From NCBI RefSeq assembly GCF_027922045.1, contig NZ_BSEX01000024.1, positions 62,001 to 126,000 on the forward strand: a stretch of DNA of 64,000 nt, read 5' to 3'. Source of the stretch: Microbacterium terregens. Its GTDB lineage: Bacteria > Pseudomonadota > Alphaproteobacteria > Sphingomonadales > Sphingomonadaceae. This document shows, in pieces, positions 34,162 to 42,171 of this stretch; within the stretch, counting starts at the first letter, position 1, and every line of letters starts with the position of its first letter. The translations under genes and the position numbers were made by a program. The notes under the pieces are model-generated. The model saw only the letters and a program-made list of their open reading frames with translations, made no database searches and was not told the DNA's origin.

Positions 34162-34370
34162 GCAGTTCCCCTTCTGTTGCCCCCGAGCCAGACGGGCTCG
34201 AATCTTTCAGGATCATGCCTCTCGAACTTTTGTTCGTCCGCCTACGATGCACTGCACAAAAATAGTTGCAAGACTGCTTTCACGATGAAAGAAAATGGCG
34301 CGACACTGTCGCATAAATGCAACGTTCAGGAACAGCGCGTCGCCACTGGCGTGCGTCGGGGGATCGAAGT

Positions 34371-34913
34371 ATGGCTTCCGCACATACGGCTTTGGGAATG
34401 GCGTTCGGGCTGGGACTTGTGCTCACCTCCCCCACTGCCCTCGCCCGCCAGGCCGACCCGGGTCGGGCCGAGCCCCTGCAGGCCCTGCTCCAATGCCGCA
34501 CGATCACCGACGCGGCGGCGCGACTGCGCTGCCTCGACGCCCGCACCGCAGAGGTGGAGGTGTTGCTGAACAAGGGGGATCTGGTGGTGGCGACTCGGAC
34601 CCGGATCGCGGAGGCGCAGGCGGCGCAATTCGGGCGCAGCGCTTCCGCCCCGGCGATCGCCGTGCGCGAGCAGGAACAGGCGCCCCCTCCGCCCACCCGC
34701 ATAGATACCAGCATCAAAGGTGTCAGCACGACGCCGGACGGGAAGTGGGTCATGGTGCTCGCCGATGGCGCGCGCTGGCAGCAGATCGACGGACGCACCT
34801 TGGCGCGCGACCCGAAGCCGGGAATGGCGATCGCGATCCGCCGGGCGGCAATGGGCAGCTATCTGGCGAATGTGGCGGGCCAGCCTGCCATGCGGGTGCG
34901 GCGGGTGAACTGA
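34371..34913 (+). CDS. Predicted secreted protein of unknown function
   Basis: A 180-residue protein with an N-terminal signal-type stretch (MASAHTALGMAFGLGLVLTS, then PTALARQ) and a mature domain starting with LLQCRTITDAAARLRCLD, where two Cys may form a disulphide. A second small domain from about residue 120 contains VSTTPDGKWVMVLADGARWQQIDG and ends near MRVRRVN; it looks like a small beta domain. ATG 34371 follows GGGGGAT. It precedes the S10 peptidase gene by 80 bp on the same strand. I do not recognise a named family. Confidence 0.75.
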   Translation: MASAHTALGMAFGLGLVLTSPTALARQADPGRAEPLQALLQCRTITDAAARLRCLDARTAEVEVLLNKGDLVVATRTRIAEAQAAQFGRSASAPAIAVREQEQAPPPPTRIDTSIKGVSTTPDGKWVMVLADGARWQQIDGRTLARDPKPGMAIAIRRAAMGSYLANVAGQPAMRVRRVN

Positions 34914-34993
34914 CCCTGCCGATGGTGCGGCCAGCCTCGTGCGGGCGGCTGGGCGCCGGTGCCGAATTCATGTTTTCTTCTGGGGGTTTGTGA

Positions 34994-36649
34994 ATGTCGA
35001 TCGGTGTCAGGTTTCTCGTCGCCCTGCTGCTTTGCTCTTCTGCCGCAGCGACTGCCCAGGGGGCTGCAGAGCCCAAAGTGGAGCGCGGGCGCGCGGGGGC
35101 CGAGGATCACAAGGACAAGATGAAGGAGCAGGCCGAGGCAGGCTGGGCCATTCCACCAGTCGAGGAGCAGGAAGCACGATCCAAGGGCCGGGTGACGGTC
35201 GGCGGCCGGTCGCTCGGCTATACGGCGATCGCGGGCACGCTCACCGTGCGCGACATCGAGGGCAAGCCGACAGCGAGCATGTTCTACACCGCCTACACGC
35301 TCGACGGCACCAAGCCCGGCACCAAGCGCCCGATCACTTTCTTCTACAACGGCGGTCCCGGCAGCCCGACCTTCTGGCTGCACATGGGCTCCTTCGCGCC
35401 CGTCCGCCTGAAGACCACCAACCCCGAGTTCATCAAGCCGGCACCTTATGATTTCGGACCGAATGGCGAGACGCTGCTCGACAAGACGGACATGGTGTTC
35501 CTGGACGCGATCGGCGCGGGCTATTCGCGGCCGCTCGGCGACGCGAAGCCCGAGGCTTTCTACGGTGTCGACGAGGACGCCGACGTGTTCGCCAAGGCGA
35601 TCCTGCGCTACGTGACGAAGAGCGGACGCTGGAACAGCCCCAAGTTCCTGTTCGGCGAAAGCTACGGCACGTTGCGGTCGGGGACGCTCGCCTATCAGCT
35701 CCAGGACCGGGGCATGGCGCTGAACGGCGTGGTGCTGCTCTCCTCGATCATGAACTACGGCTATCGCCAGCCGGGACTCGACCAGCTGTACCTGAACTAT
35801 CTTCCGAGCTTTGCAGCGACCGCCTGGTACCACCGCAAGCTGCCGAACCCGCCCGCCGACGTGGCAACGGCCGTCGCCCAGGCACGCGCCTTTGCGGTCG
35901 GGCCCTATGCCGCGGCGCTTGCGAAGGGGCAGACCATCTCGCCCGCGGAAGAAAACGCGATCGCCGAGCAGATGAGCCAGCTGATCGGACTCTCGCCAGC
36001 GTTCATCAAGCAGGCAAACCTCCGCGTCGACCTCGCGCGCTTCCAGAAGGAGTTGCTGCGCGACCGGCGGCAGACCATCGGCCGGTTCGACTCCCGCTAC
36101 ACCGGGATTGATCCGGACGCGGCCGGCGAACGGCCGGAAACCGATGCCTCATCGGACGCGATCAGCGGCGCGTTCATCGCGACCTTCCACGATTACGTGA
36201 CCCATACGCTCGGCTACAAGACGGAGATGCCCTACCGGCTGAGCGCCCGAGAGGCCGCCGGCTGGACGTGGAACTGGCAGCACAAGGCCCCGGGACGCGG
36301 CTTTGGCGCGCAGAACAACCCCAACACGGCGCTGGACCTGGGCGCGGCGATGCGCGCGAACCCGTATCTGAAAGTGCTGTCGCTGAACGGGTACTACGAC
36401 ATGGCAACGCCGTTCTTCGGGACCGAAAACGACCTGGGGCACATGATGCTGGAGCGGTCGCAGCAGGGGAACCTCTCGTTCCGCTACTATCCCGCCGGGC
36501 ACATGAGCTATGTGAACCCGGAAGCGCTGCACCAGATGAAGGTCGATCTGGCGGGCTGGTACGACGAAGCGGTCGAGGCGGCGAGCAGCCCCGTGCCGCC
36601 GCAGGCGCCATCGCTTTCCGCAGGCGAGCCCGGGCAAGGGCCGAACTGA
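34994..36649 (+). CDS. Secreted S10-family serine carboxypeptidase
   Basis: A 551-residue serine carboxypeptidase with a signal peptide ending AAATAQG near residue 23. The substrate-binding FFYNGGPGSP, nucleophile FGESYGT, Asp in NGYYDMATPF and His in YPAGHMSYV follow the S10 order, so the catalytic triad appears complete. It should remove C-terminal residues from peptides in the periplasm or outside the cell. GGGGGTTTGTGA precedes the ATG. The C-terminal tail is Pro/Gly-rich and poorly conserved-looking. Its neighbours, a TonB receptor and another peptidase-like gene, fit peptide scavenging. Confidence 0.92.
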   Translation: MSIGVRFLVALLLCSSAAATAQGAAEPKVERGRAGAEDHKDKMKEQAEAGWAIPPVEEQEARSKGRVTVGGRSLGYTAIAGTLTVRDIEGKPTASMFYTAYTLDGTKPGTKRPITFFYNGGPGSPTFWLHMGSFAPVRLKTTNPEFIKPAPYDFGPNGETLLDKTDMVFLDAIGAGYSRPLGDAKPEAFYGVDEDADVFAKAILRYVTKSGRWNSPKFLFGESYGTLRSGTLAYQLQDRGMALNGVVLLSSIMNYGYRQPGLDQLYLNYLPSFAATAWYHRKLPNPPADVATAVAQARAFAVGPYAAALAKGQTISPAEENAIAEQMSQLIGLSPAFIKQANLRVDLARFQKELLRDRRQTIGRFDSRYTGIDPDAAGERPETDASSDAISGAFIATFHDYVTHTLGYKTEMPYRLSAREAAGWTWNWQHKAPGRGFGAQNNPNTALDLGAAMRANPYLKVLSLNGYYDMATPFFGTENDLGHMMLERSQQGNLSFRYYPAGHMSYVNPEALHQMKVDLAGWYDEAVEAASSPVPPQAPSLSAGEPGQGPN

Positions 36650-36709
36650 GGCTGGCGGCCGGCTCGGGCACCCTTGCGCTTCCCGCGGCTGCACCGGCAG
36701 AGTGGGCGG

Positions 36710-37657
36710 ATGACGTACAGGATGCTTTCCCACCATCGTCGTAGCGCGCTTGCAGGCGCCGCGACCGCCCTGCTCCTCTCAGCCACTGCGGGTGTGGCCC
36801 AGGACGTTCCGTCGGTCTTTGCGGGGGCCGACCCCTCGGCCATGGTGGCGGAGGGCAAGATGTGGATCTATCCCACTGGCGGAGACGGCCTTCAGGCCTG
36901 GTCCACGGCGGACCGGCGGAACTGGAAGAAGCACCCCTTGCTGCGGCTGAGGGACATTCGCTGGACCAAGGCGGACGGCGCGCCGGTGCACTACCTCTGG
37001 GCGCCGGACATGGTCGTCGATCGCGGCCGATACTATTTCTACTATTCGATCGGCCCGCAGAATCCGACGCCGAGCCGGCTGGGCGTGGCCGTCTGCTCCA
37101 GCCCTGCCGGCCCCTGCACTGACAGCGGCAAGCCGCTGCTGACGGGCGGCGACGGCTTCGAAGCGATTGACCCGACCGTTTTCATCGATCCGAGATCCGG
37201 ACGCCGACTGCTCTACGCGGGGGGCAGTGCCGGCGCGAAGCTGCGGGTGTTCGACCTCGCCCCGGACATGGTGACGATCGCGCGCGAGGTCCCCGTCGAG
37301 CAGCCGCCGCACTTCACCGAGGGCGCGTTCGTGCACGAGCGGAACGGCGTCTACTATCTTTCATACAGCCACGGTCGGTGGAACCGCTCGGACTATTCCG
37401 TCCATTATGCGACCGCATCCTCGCCGACCGGGCCCTGGCAGTATCGCGGCGCGATCCTGACGGCCGATGCCAAGTACAAGGGCCCTGGGCACCACAGTTT
37501 CGTGCGGGATCCGAAAACGGGTGAGTGGCTGATCGTCTACCACCGTTGGGAGGGGCAAACCGGTAACGGCCCCTACGTCGGGGAACGCCGGGTGGCGATC
37601 CAGCAGATCCGCTATGATGCGTCCGGGCTGATCCAGCCGGTCAAGATGAGCGACTGA
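36710..37657 (+). CDS. Secreted glycoside hydrolase family 43 enzyme
   Basis: A protein of about 315 residues with a signal peptide (ALAGAATALLLSATAGVAQ) and a five-bladed propeller of the GH43 type. The catalytic base Asp is in AGADPSAMV, the transition-state Asp in EAIDPTVFID, and the acid Glu in FTEGAFVHERNGVYYLSYS. WAPDMVVDRGRYYFYYS is a typical blade-2 sequence. It should act on arabinoxylan or arabinan oligosaccharides, as beta-xylosidase or arabinofuranosidase. ATG 36710 and ATG 36722 are both possible starts; the latter gives a more compact signal peptide. It stands 60 bp after the S10 gene and converges on recA. Confidence 0.88.
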   Translation: MTYRMLSHHRRSALAGAATALLLSATAGVAQDVPSVFAGADPSAMVAEGKMWIYPTGGDGLQAWSTADRRNWKKHPLLRLRDIRWTKADGAPVHYLWAPDMVVDRGRYYFYYSIGPQNPTPSRLGVAVCSSPAGPCTDSGKPLLTGGDGFEAIDPTVFIDPRSGRRLLYAGGSAGAKLRVFDLAPDMVTIAREVPVEQPPHFTEGAFVHERNGVYYLSYSHGRWNRSDYSVHYATASSPTGPWQYRGAILTADAKYKGPGHHSFVRDPKTGEWLIVYHRWEGQTGNGPYVGERRVAIQQIRYDASGLIQPVKMSD

Positions 37658-37967
37658 CACAGCGAGCGCCCTGATCTGCCGGGGCGCCTGCGCGAGGGAA
37701 GTCGCGGCGCGTCTGGAGTTTGGAGGGCGGGCGGCGTCGAGCGTACGATGCGGCGGCTCGCGGTGCTCCGTGCGGTACGGCGCGCACAACCTGGCGCCGT
37801 GAGGCGAAGGGCTACGCTGACGTTCGGCAGCCATCGCAGCTGGGCCCCGGCCTCCGCCGGGGTACGAAGTAGGTGAACTCTCCTACTTCGGCGTGAAGTC
37901 ACGCTGGCAAGGGAGTCCCTCGAGCATCCGGCAACGAGAAGATCCTGGCCGCGGCCGAGTGTAGCCA
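37658..37967. other. Intergenic region with two adjacent REP-like hairpins
   Basis: No gene is visible in this 310-bp stretch between the convergent GH43 and recA genes. It carries CCCCGGC-CTCC-GCCGGGG (37845-37862) and, two bases on, a perfect nine-base-pair hairpin CGAAGTAGG/CCTACTTCG (37865-37890). The paired arrangement resembles the doublet at 16376-16459, also at a convergent junction. Confidence 0.55.
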
Positions 37968-37968
37968 T

Positions 37969-38005
37969 AAAAAAGGCCCGCCGGCGGGAAGCCAGCGGGC
38001 CTTTT
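37969..38005 (-). terminator. recA intrinsic terminator
   Basis: Reading the minus strand, AAAAGGCCCGC (38005-37995) pairs with GCGGGCCTTTT (37981-37971), followed by further T residues. The strong GC stem and T-run start 21 bp after the recA stop, so this is a convincing Rho-independent terminator. Confidence 0.9.
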
Positions 38006-38025
38006 CTCAGGGCATCAGCGGGCGA

Positions 38026-39120
38026 TCAGAGATCGTCGTCGCCGTCCTCGGCATCGGGGCCGGTCATCATTTCCTCGGCGACCTTTTCCGTACGCGCACG
38101 GATCGCGCGCTCCAGGCGGTCGCGGAGTTCGTCATTCTCCTTGAGGAAGGTCTTGGCGTTCTCGCGACCCTGCCCGATGCGGACCGAGTCGTAGCTGAAC
38201 CAGGCGCCTGCCTTTTCCACCAGCCCGGCCTTCACGCCCAGGTCGAGGATCTCGCCGATCTTGGAGATGCCCTCCCCGTACATGATGTCGAACTCGACCT
38301 GCTTGAACGGCGGGGCGACCTTGTTCTTGACGACCTTCACCCGCGTCGAGTTGCCGATGATGTCCTCGCGGTCCTTGATCTGGCCGGTGCGGCGGATGTC
38401 CAGGCGGACCGAGGCGTAGAACTTGAGCGCGTTGCCGCCCGTCGTCGTCTCCGGATTGCCGTACATCACGCCGATCTTCATGCGCAACTGGTTGATGAAG
38501 ATCACCATGCAGCGCGAGCGGCTGATCGAGCCAGTGAGCTTGCGCAAGGATTGCGACATCAGGCGGGCCTGGAGGCCGACGTGGCTGTCGCCCATCTCAC
38601 CCTCGATCTCCGCCCGCGGCACCAGCGCCGCGACCGAGTCCACCACCAGCACGTCGATGGCGTTGGAACGCACCAGCGTGTCGGTGATCTCCAGCGCCTG
38701 CTCGCCGGTGTCGGGCTGGGACACGATCAGTTCGTCGATGTTGACGCCCAGCTTCTTGGCATAAACGGGATCGAGCGCGTGCTCGGCGTCCACGAACGCG
38801 GCGGTGCCGCCGTTCTTCTGCGCCTCTGCAATCACGTGGAGCGCGAGCGTGGTCTTGCCCGAGCTTTCCGGACCATAGACCTCGATCACGCGGCCGCGCG
38901 GCAGGCCGCCGACGCCGAGCGCGATGTCGAGGCCGAGCGAACCGGTCGAGATCGCCTCGACCTGCATGGCTTCCTTCTGGCCCAGCTTCATCGCCGAACC
39001 CTTGCCGAACGCGCGGTCGATCTGCGCGAGCGCCGCATCGAGCGCCTTCTGCCGCTCGCCCGCAGCCTTGTCGTTGGTCGCTGCCATCTTGCTGTCGATC
39101 ACCTTGAGGTTTGCCGCCAT
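38026..39120 (-). CDS. recA: Recombinase RecA
   Basis: A 364-residue RecA with the full core: [22 protein letters not shown], Walker [27 protein letters not shown], the L1 region [20 protein letters not shown]2 [22 protein letters not shown] and the C-terminal acidic tail DAEDGDDDL. It promotes strand exchange in recombination and drives LexA self-cleavage. An alphaproteobacterial LexA box lies 77-91 bp upstream, so it should be SOS-inducible. A second in-frame ATG at codon 12 is an alternative start, but the first gives the longer N-terminus usual for sphingomonads. Confidence 0.99.
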   Translation of the reverse strand: MAANLKVIDSKMAATNDKAAGERQKALDAALAQIDRAFGKGSAMKLGQKEAMQVEAISTGSLGLDIALGVGGLPRGRVIEVYGPESSGKTTLALHVIAEAQKNGGTAAFVDAEHALDPVYAKKLGVNIDELIVSQPDTGEQALEITDTLVRSNAIDVLVVDSVAALVPRAEIEGEMGDSHVGLQARLMSQSLRKLTGSISRSRCMVIFINQLRMKIGVMYGNPETTTGGNALKFYASVRLDIRRTGQIKDREDIIGNSTRVKVVKNKVAPPFKQVEFDIMYGEGISKIGEILDLGVKAGLVEKAGAWFSYDSVRIGQGRENAKTFLKENDELRDRLERAIRARTEKVAEEMMTGPDAEDGDDDL

Positions 39121-39196
39121 TCGTGGCCTCCATCGCTAGAGCAACCGCGCGAGCCGTTCAACGCGTTGTTCGCCATGTATTCGATTTGTTCCGTGA

Positions 39197-39211
39197 GAAC
39201 AAGAGGCGAAC
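39197..39211 (-). promoter_or_regulatory. LexA (SOS) box of recA
   Basis: On the minus strand the sequence reads GTTC-GCCTCTT-GTTC, an exact match to the alphaproteobacterial LexA box GTTC-N7-GTTC. It lies 77 bp upstream of the recA start, in the expected promoter region. Confidence 0.85.
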
Positions 39212-39290
39212 TACATGAGACGGACACGCCGCATCACTCCCGCGGATGGAGCGCCCCGGACGTACAACAACTGGAGAAACAGAACGGCGC

Positions 39291-39644
39291 TCAGCCGAGT
39301 TCGGTAAGCGCCTTCTCCACGCCATCCATGGTGAACGGCTTGGGCAACACCGGACGGTCGCGGTGCGTGGGCTCCACCGCGTCGCCGGACCCACCGGTGG
39401 CAAGCACGAACGGAATGCCGGCAGCGGCAAGCGCATCCGCGATCGGCCAGCTCTTCTCACCGCCGCGCAGATTGACGTCGAGGATCGCGGCATCGATGCC
39501 GCCCTCCTCGATCCGGGACAGCGCATCGCTGACGCAATCGGCGGTGCCGGCGACGGACTTGCCGAGGATATCGAGGAAATCCTCGAGCATCATCGCGATC
39601 AGGGGCTCGTCCTCGACGATGAGGATACGCTGGGGAGCTGTCAT
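39291..39644 (-). CDS. Single-domain response regulator
   Basis: A 117-residue receiver domain with no output domain. The acidic pocket is in VEDEP, the phospho-acceptor Asp in AAILDVNLRGG, and the conserved Lys in PVLPKPFT. The alpha4-beta5-side sequence PFVLATGGSGD resembles the motif of the FATGUY class of stand-alone regulators, some of which act in the general stress response of sphingomonads. ATG 39644 is used because it precedes the first beta strand. It follows cckA by 40 bp on the same strand and could be co-transcribed. Its cognate kinase is unknown; CckA is one candidate. Confidence 0.85.
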   Translation of the reverse strand: MTAPQRILIVEDEPLIAMMLEDFLDILGKSVAGTADCVSDALSRIEEGGIDAAILDVNLRGGEKSWPIADALAAAGIPFVLATGGSGDAVEPTHRDRPVLPKPFTMDGVEKALTELG

Positions 39645-39684
39645 GCCCGCGCGTCTAAGCAGATGACGGCACGAACGCCAAGCC

Positions 39685-42078
39685 TCATTTCGTTGCCAGA
39701 ACGTCACGAGCAGCTTCGCCAAGCTGCTGAACGGAGAAGGGTTTCGGCAGAAACGCGACGTTGCCAAGATCGATCGAGCGGCGAAGCTGCTCCTCGGCAT
39801 AGCCCGACATGAAGAGGATCGGCAGGTCGGGATAGATGCGCCGGACGTGCCGGGCCATGGTCGGCCCGTCCATCGCCGGCATCACCACGTCGGACACGAG
39901 CAGGTCGATCTGCGGATGGTCGGCGAGGAGCTCCAGCGCCGCCTCGCCATTCTCCGCCGTCAGCACCTTGTACCCCTGGCGCGTCAGCGCGCGCTCGGCG
40001 ACCGAGCGGACCATGTCCTCGTCCTCCACCAGCAGGATCGTGCCGGTGCCCCAGATGTCGCTGGGGCGCTCCCGCCGCGGCAGCACCGGCGCGGGCGGAG
40101 CAGCGATCGCCGGCGCCGAATGGACGGGAAGATAGATGGTGAAGGAGGTCCCCTGCCCCACCTGCGAGTCGGCAAAGATATAGCCGCCCGACTGCTTGAT
40201 GATGCCGTAGACGGTCGAGAGGCCGAGCCCGGTGCCCTTGCCCACTTCCTTGGTGGTGAAGAAGGGTTCGAAGATCTTGGGCAGCACGTCCGGTGCGATG
40301 CCCGTGCCGGTATCGGTGATCCGCACCGCGGTGTAGTCGCCGACCGGAAGCACCTCGTTCTCCATCGCCCGCACCTCGGCCGCGCCGATCGCCAGCGTCT
40401 CGATCACGAGGCGGCCGCGGCCGTTGGGGTTCTTGGCGACCATGGCGTCGCGGGCGTTGACCGCCAGGTTCACCACCACCTGCTCGAGCTGGCCGGGATC
40501 CGCGCGCACGGGACCGAGGTTGCGACCGTGCCGCACCACCAGCTCGACCGCCTCTCCCAGCAGGCGCTTCAACAGGTTCGACACTTCGGAGATCACGTCG
40601 GGAAGCTGCAGCACCTGCGGCCGAAGCGTCTGCTGGCGCGAAAAGGCGAGCAGCTGGCGGGTCAGGCTGGCTGCGCGGTTGGAGTTGGCGCGGATCTGCT
40701 GGATGTCGTCATAATCGCTGTCGCCGGGGGTATGGCGCATCAGCATCAGGTCACAATGGCCGATAATAGCGGTCAATATGTTGTTGAAATCGTGCGCAAC
40801 GCCGCCGGCCAACTGGCCGACGGCCTGCATCTTTGTCGCCTGCGCGACCTGGCGTTTCAGGCGCGACTCCTCGCCCGTATCCTTGAGGGTCAACAGCACC
40901 GCAGCGTCCCCAAGCCCGCGCCCGCCGCCGATGGTGACCGCAATCGGCTCGTCGGGGTGGCTGATCAGCCGCACCGCCATGTCCGAGGCGTGCTGCGCCC
41001 CGCCCGCAAACCGGCGGATCGCGTCGGCGAGCGCGCCCTTGTCTTCGCGTACCACGAGATCGCCCGGGTACAGCGGCGGCGCGTTGGTGTTGACGCCGGT
41101 CGCGCGCGCGAAGGCGTGGTTCATGTGCAGGAAGCGGCCGTCGCGGTCGATCAGGGCCATGCCGACCGGAAGCAGCGAAACCAGCGCCCGGACATGCCCC
41201 GCCGCCCCGCCGGAGATCGGCGCGGCAGCCTCGGCCGCCTCCTCGTCGAGCAGCACGACGAGCATCGGCGCCCCTTCGTCGGGCAGGAACGGCACCTGGA
41301 GCAGCCGCAACGGGTTTCCGCCTGCGCCCTCGCGTTCAAAGCGGATGCGCCCCTCGCCGTCGGTGGTGAGGAAACGGGCGAAGTCGCGGCCGACGATCGA
41401 GCCCTCTTCATGCCCGAGGGCTCGGGCGCGCAAGACGCGGTTGGCGGAACGGATACGGCCGTCGGAGCCAAGCAGTGCGGCCATGATGCCTGCCCCGCCG
41501 AGCCGATCGCCGTGCGGGCCCGACAGCCACTGCTCCGCCTCCACCGAAGCGGTCGCGCGGCCGCCACCGAAAAAGCGCCACACCAGCGTCCCGTCGCCGA
41601 CGCGCTCGATGGCGGCTTCCAGCACGGTGCCGTCCGCGCGGATCCAGGCAGAGGCACGACCGTCGCGCCACGCCGCGCGTCCGGCGGCTGCAAGCTGCGC
41701 CGCGCCCTCTTCCTCCAGCGGCAGTCCTGGCGGGGTCGGATAGCCGCCGAACCGCTCGGCATAGCGCCCGTTCGCGCAAACCAACTGCCCTGCGCGATCG
41801 GTGACGGCGAGCGCTTCCTCGCTCGCTTCGGCAAGGGCGTGCGCAAGGGCCCAGTCGGCAGGTGGCGCCTCGACCGGAGGCACGCTGGAAAACCGGTACC
41901 AGGCGAACAGCGCCGCCGGGACGATCAGCGCTGCGGCCAGGAAGCCGGCCGCAAGCACGGGCTCCCCGACCATCTTGAGGACGAGGAGCGCCGCGACGAG
42001 GCCGATGCCGAGCGCAACGAAGAACGGGAGACGGTCGACCTTGGCCGGGCCGTCGGTGGCGGTGGAAACGCGTGCCAT
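39685..42078 (-). CDS. cckA: Cell-cycle hybrid histidine kinase/phosphatase CckA
   Basis: A 797-residue hybrid kinase. Two N-terminal membrane helices lie within residues 17-65, followed by PAS-like segments up to about residue 410. The dimerisation and phospho-transfer helix GQLAGGVAHDFNNILTAIIG has its His near residue 430, and the ATP domain has NLAVNARDAM and GTGLGLSTVYGIIKQSGG. A C-terminal receiver from about residue 675 has VEDED, VSDVVMPAMDG and LPKPFS. This order matches CckA, which passes phosphate through ChpT to CtrA to set cell-cycle and motility gene expression. Those partners are not in the window. The upstream gene is the M13 peptidase, 93 bp away. Confidence 0.93.
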   Translation of the reverse strand: MARVSTATDGPAKVDRLPFFVALGIGLVAALLVLKMVGEPVLAAGFLAAALIVPAALFAWYRFSSVPPVEAPPADWALAHALAEASEEALAVTDRAGQLVCANGRYAERFGGYPTPPGLPLEEEGAAQLAAAGRAAWRDGRASAWIRADGTVLEAAIERVGDGTLVWRFFGGGRATASVEAEQWLSGPHGDRLGGAGIMAALLGSDGRIRSANRVLRARALGHEEGSIVGRDFARFLTTDGEGRIRFEREGAGGNPLRLLQVPFLPDEGAPMLVVLLDEEAAEAAAPISGGAAGHVRALVSLLPVGMALIDRDGRFLHMNHAFARATGVNTNAPPLYPGDLVVREDKGALADAIRRFAGGAQHASDMAVRLISHPDEPIAVTIGGGRGLGDAAVLLTLKDTGEESRLKRQVAQATKMQAVGQLAGGVAHDFNNILTAIIGHCDLMLMRHTPGDSDYDDIQQIRANSNRAASLTRQLLAFSRQQTLRPQVLQLPDVISEVSNLLKRLLGEAVELVVRHGRNLGPVRADPGQLEQVVVNLAVNARDAMVAKNPNGRGRLVIETLAIGAAEVRAMENEVLPVGDYTAVRITDTGTGIAPDVLPKIFEPFFTTKEVGKGTGLGLSTVYGIIKQSGGYIFADSQVGQGTSFTIYLPVHSAPAIAAPPAPVLPRRERPSDIWGTGTILLVEDEDMVRSVAERALTRQGYKVLTAENGEAALELLADHPQIDLLVSDVVMPAMDGPTMARHVRRIYPDLPILFMSGYAEEQLRRSIDLGNVAFLPKPFSVQQLGEAARDVLATK

Positions 42079-42171
42079 CGCGGCGTGTTGGGCGCCCTTC
42101 CAGGCACCGTCAAGCGGGCTGGCCGCAGGCCGGCGCGCACCACGGGTGGCGTGGCGCGCGCCGGGGCGGGA

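Noticed and set aside
34277..34291. CTTTCA-CGA-TGAAAG palindrome upstream of the large TonB receptor
   Set aside because: A short AT-rich palindrome of this size is expected by chance in promoter DNA, and I cannot link it to a known regulator.
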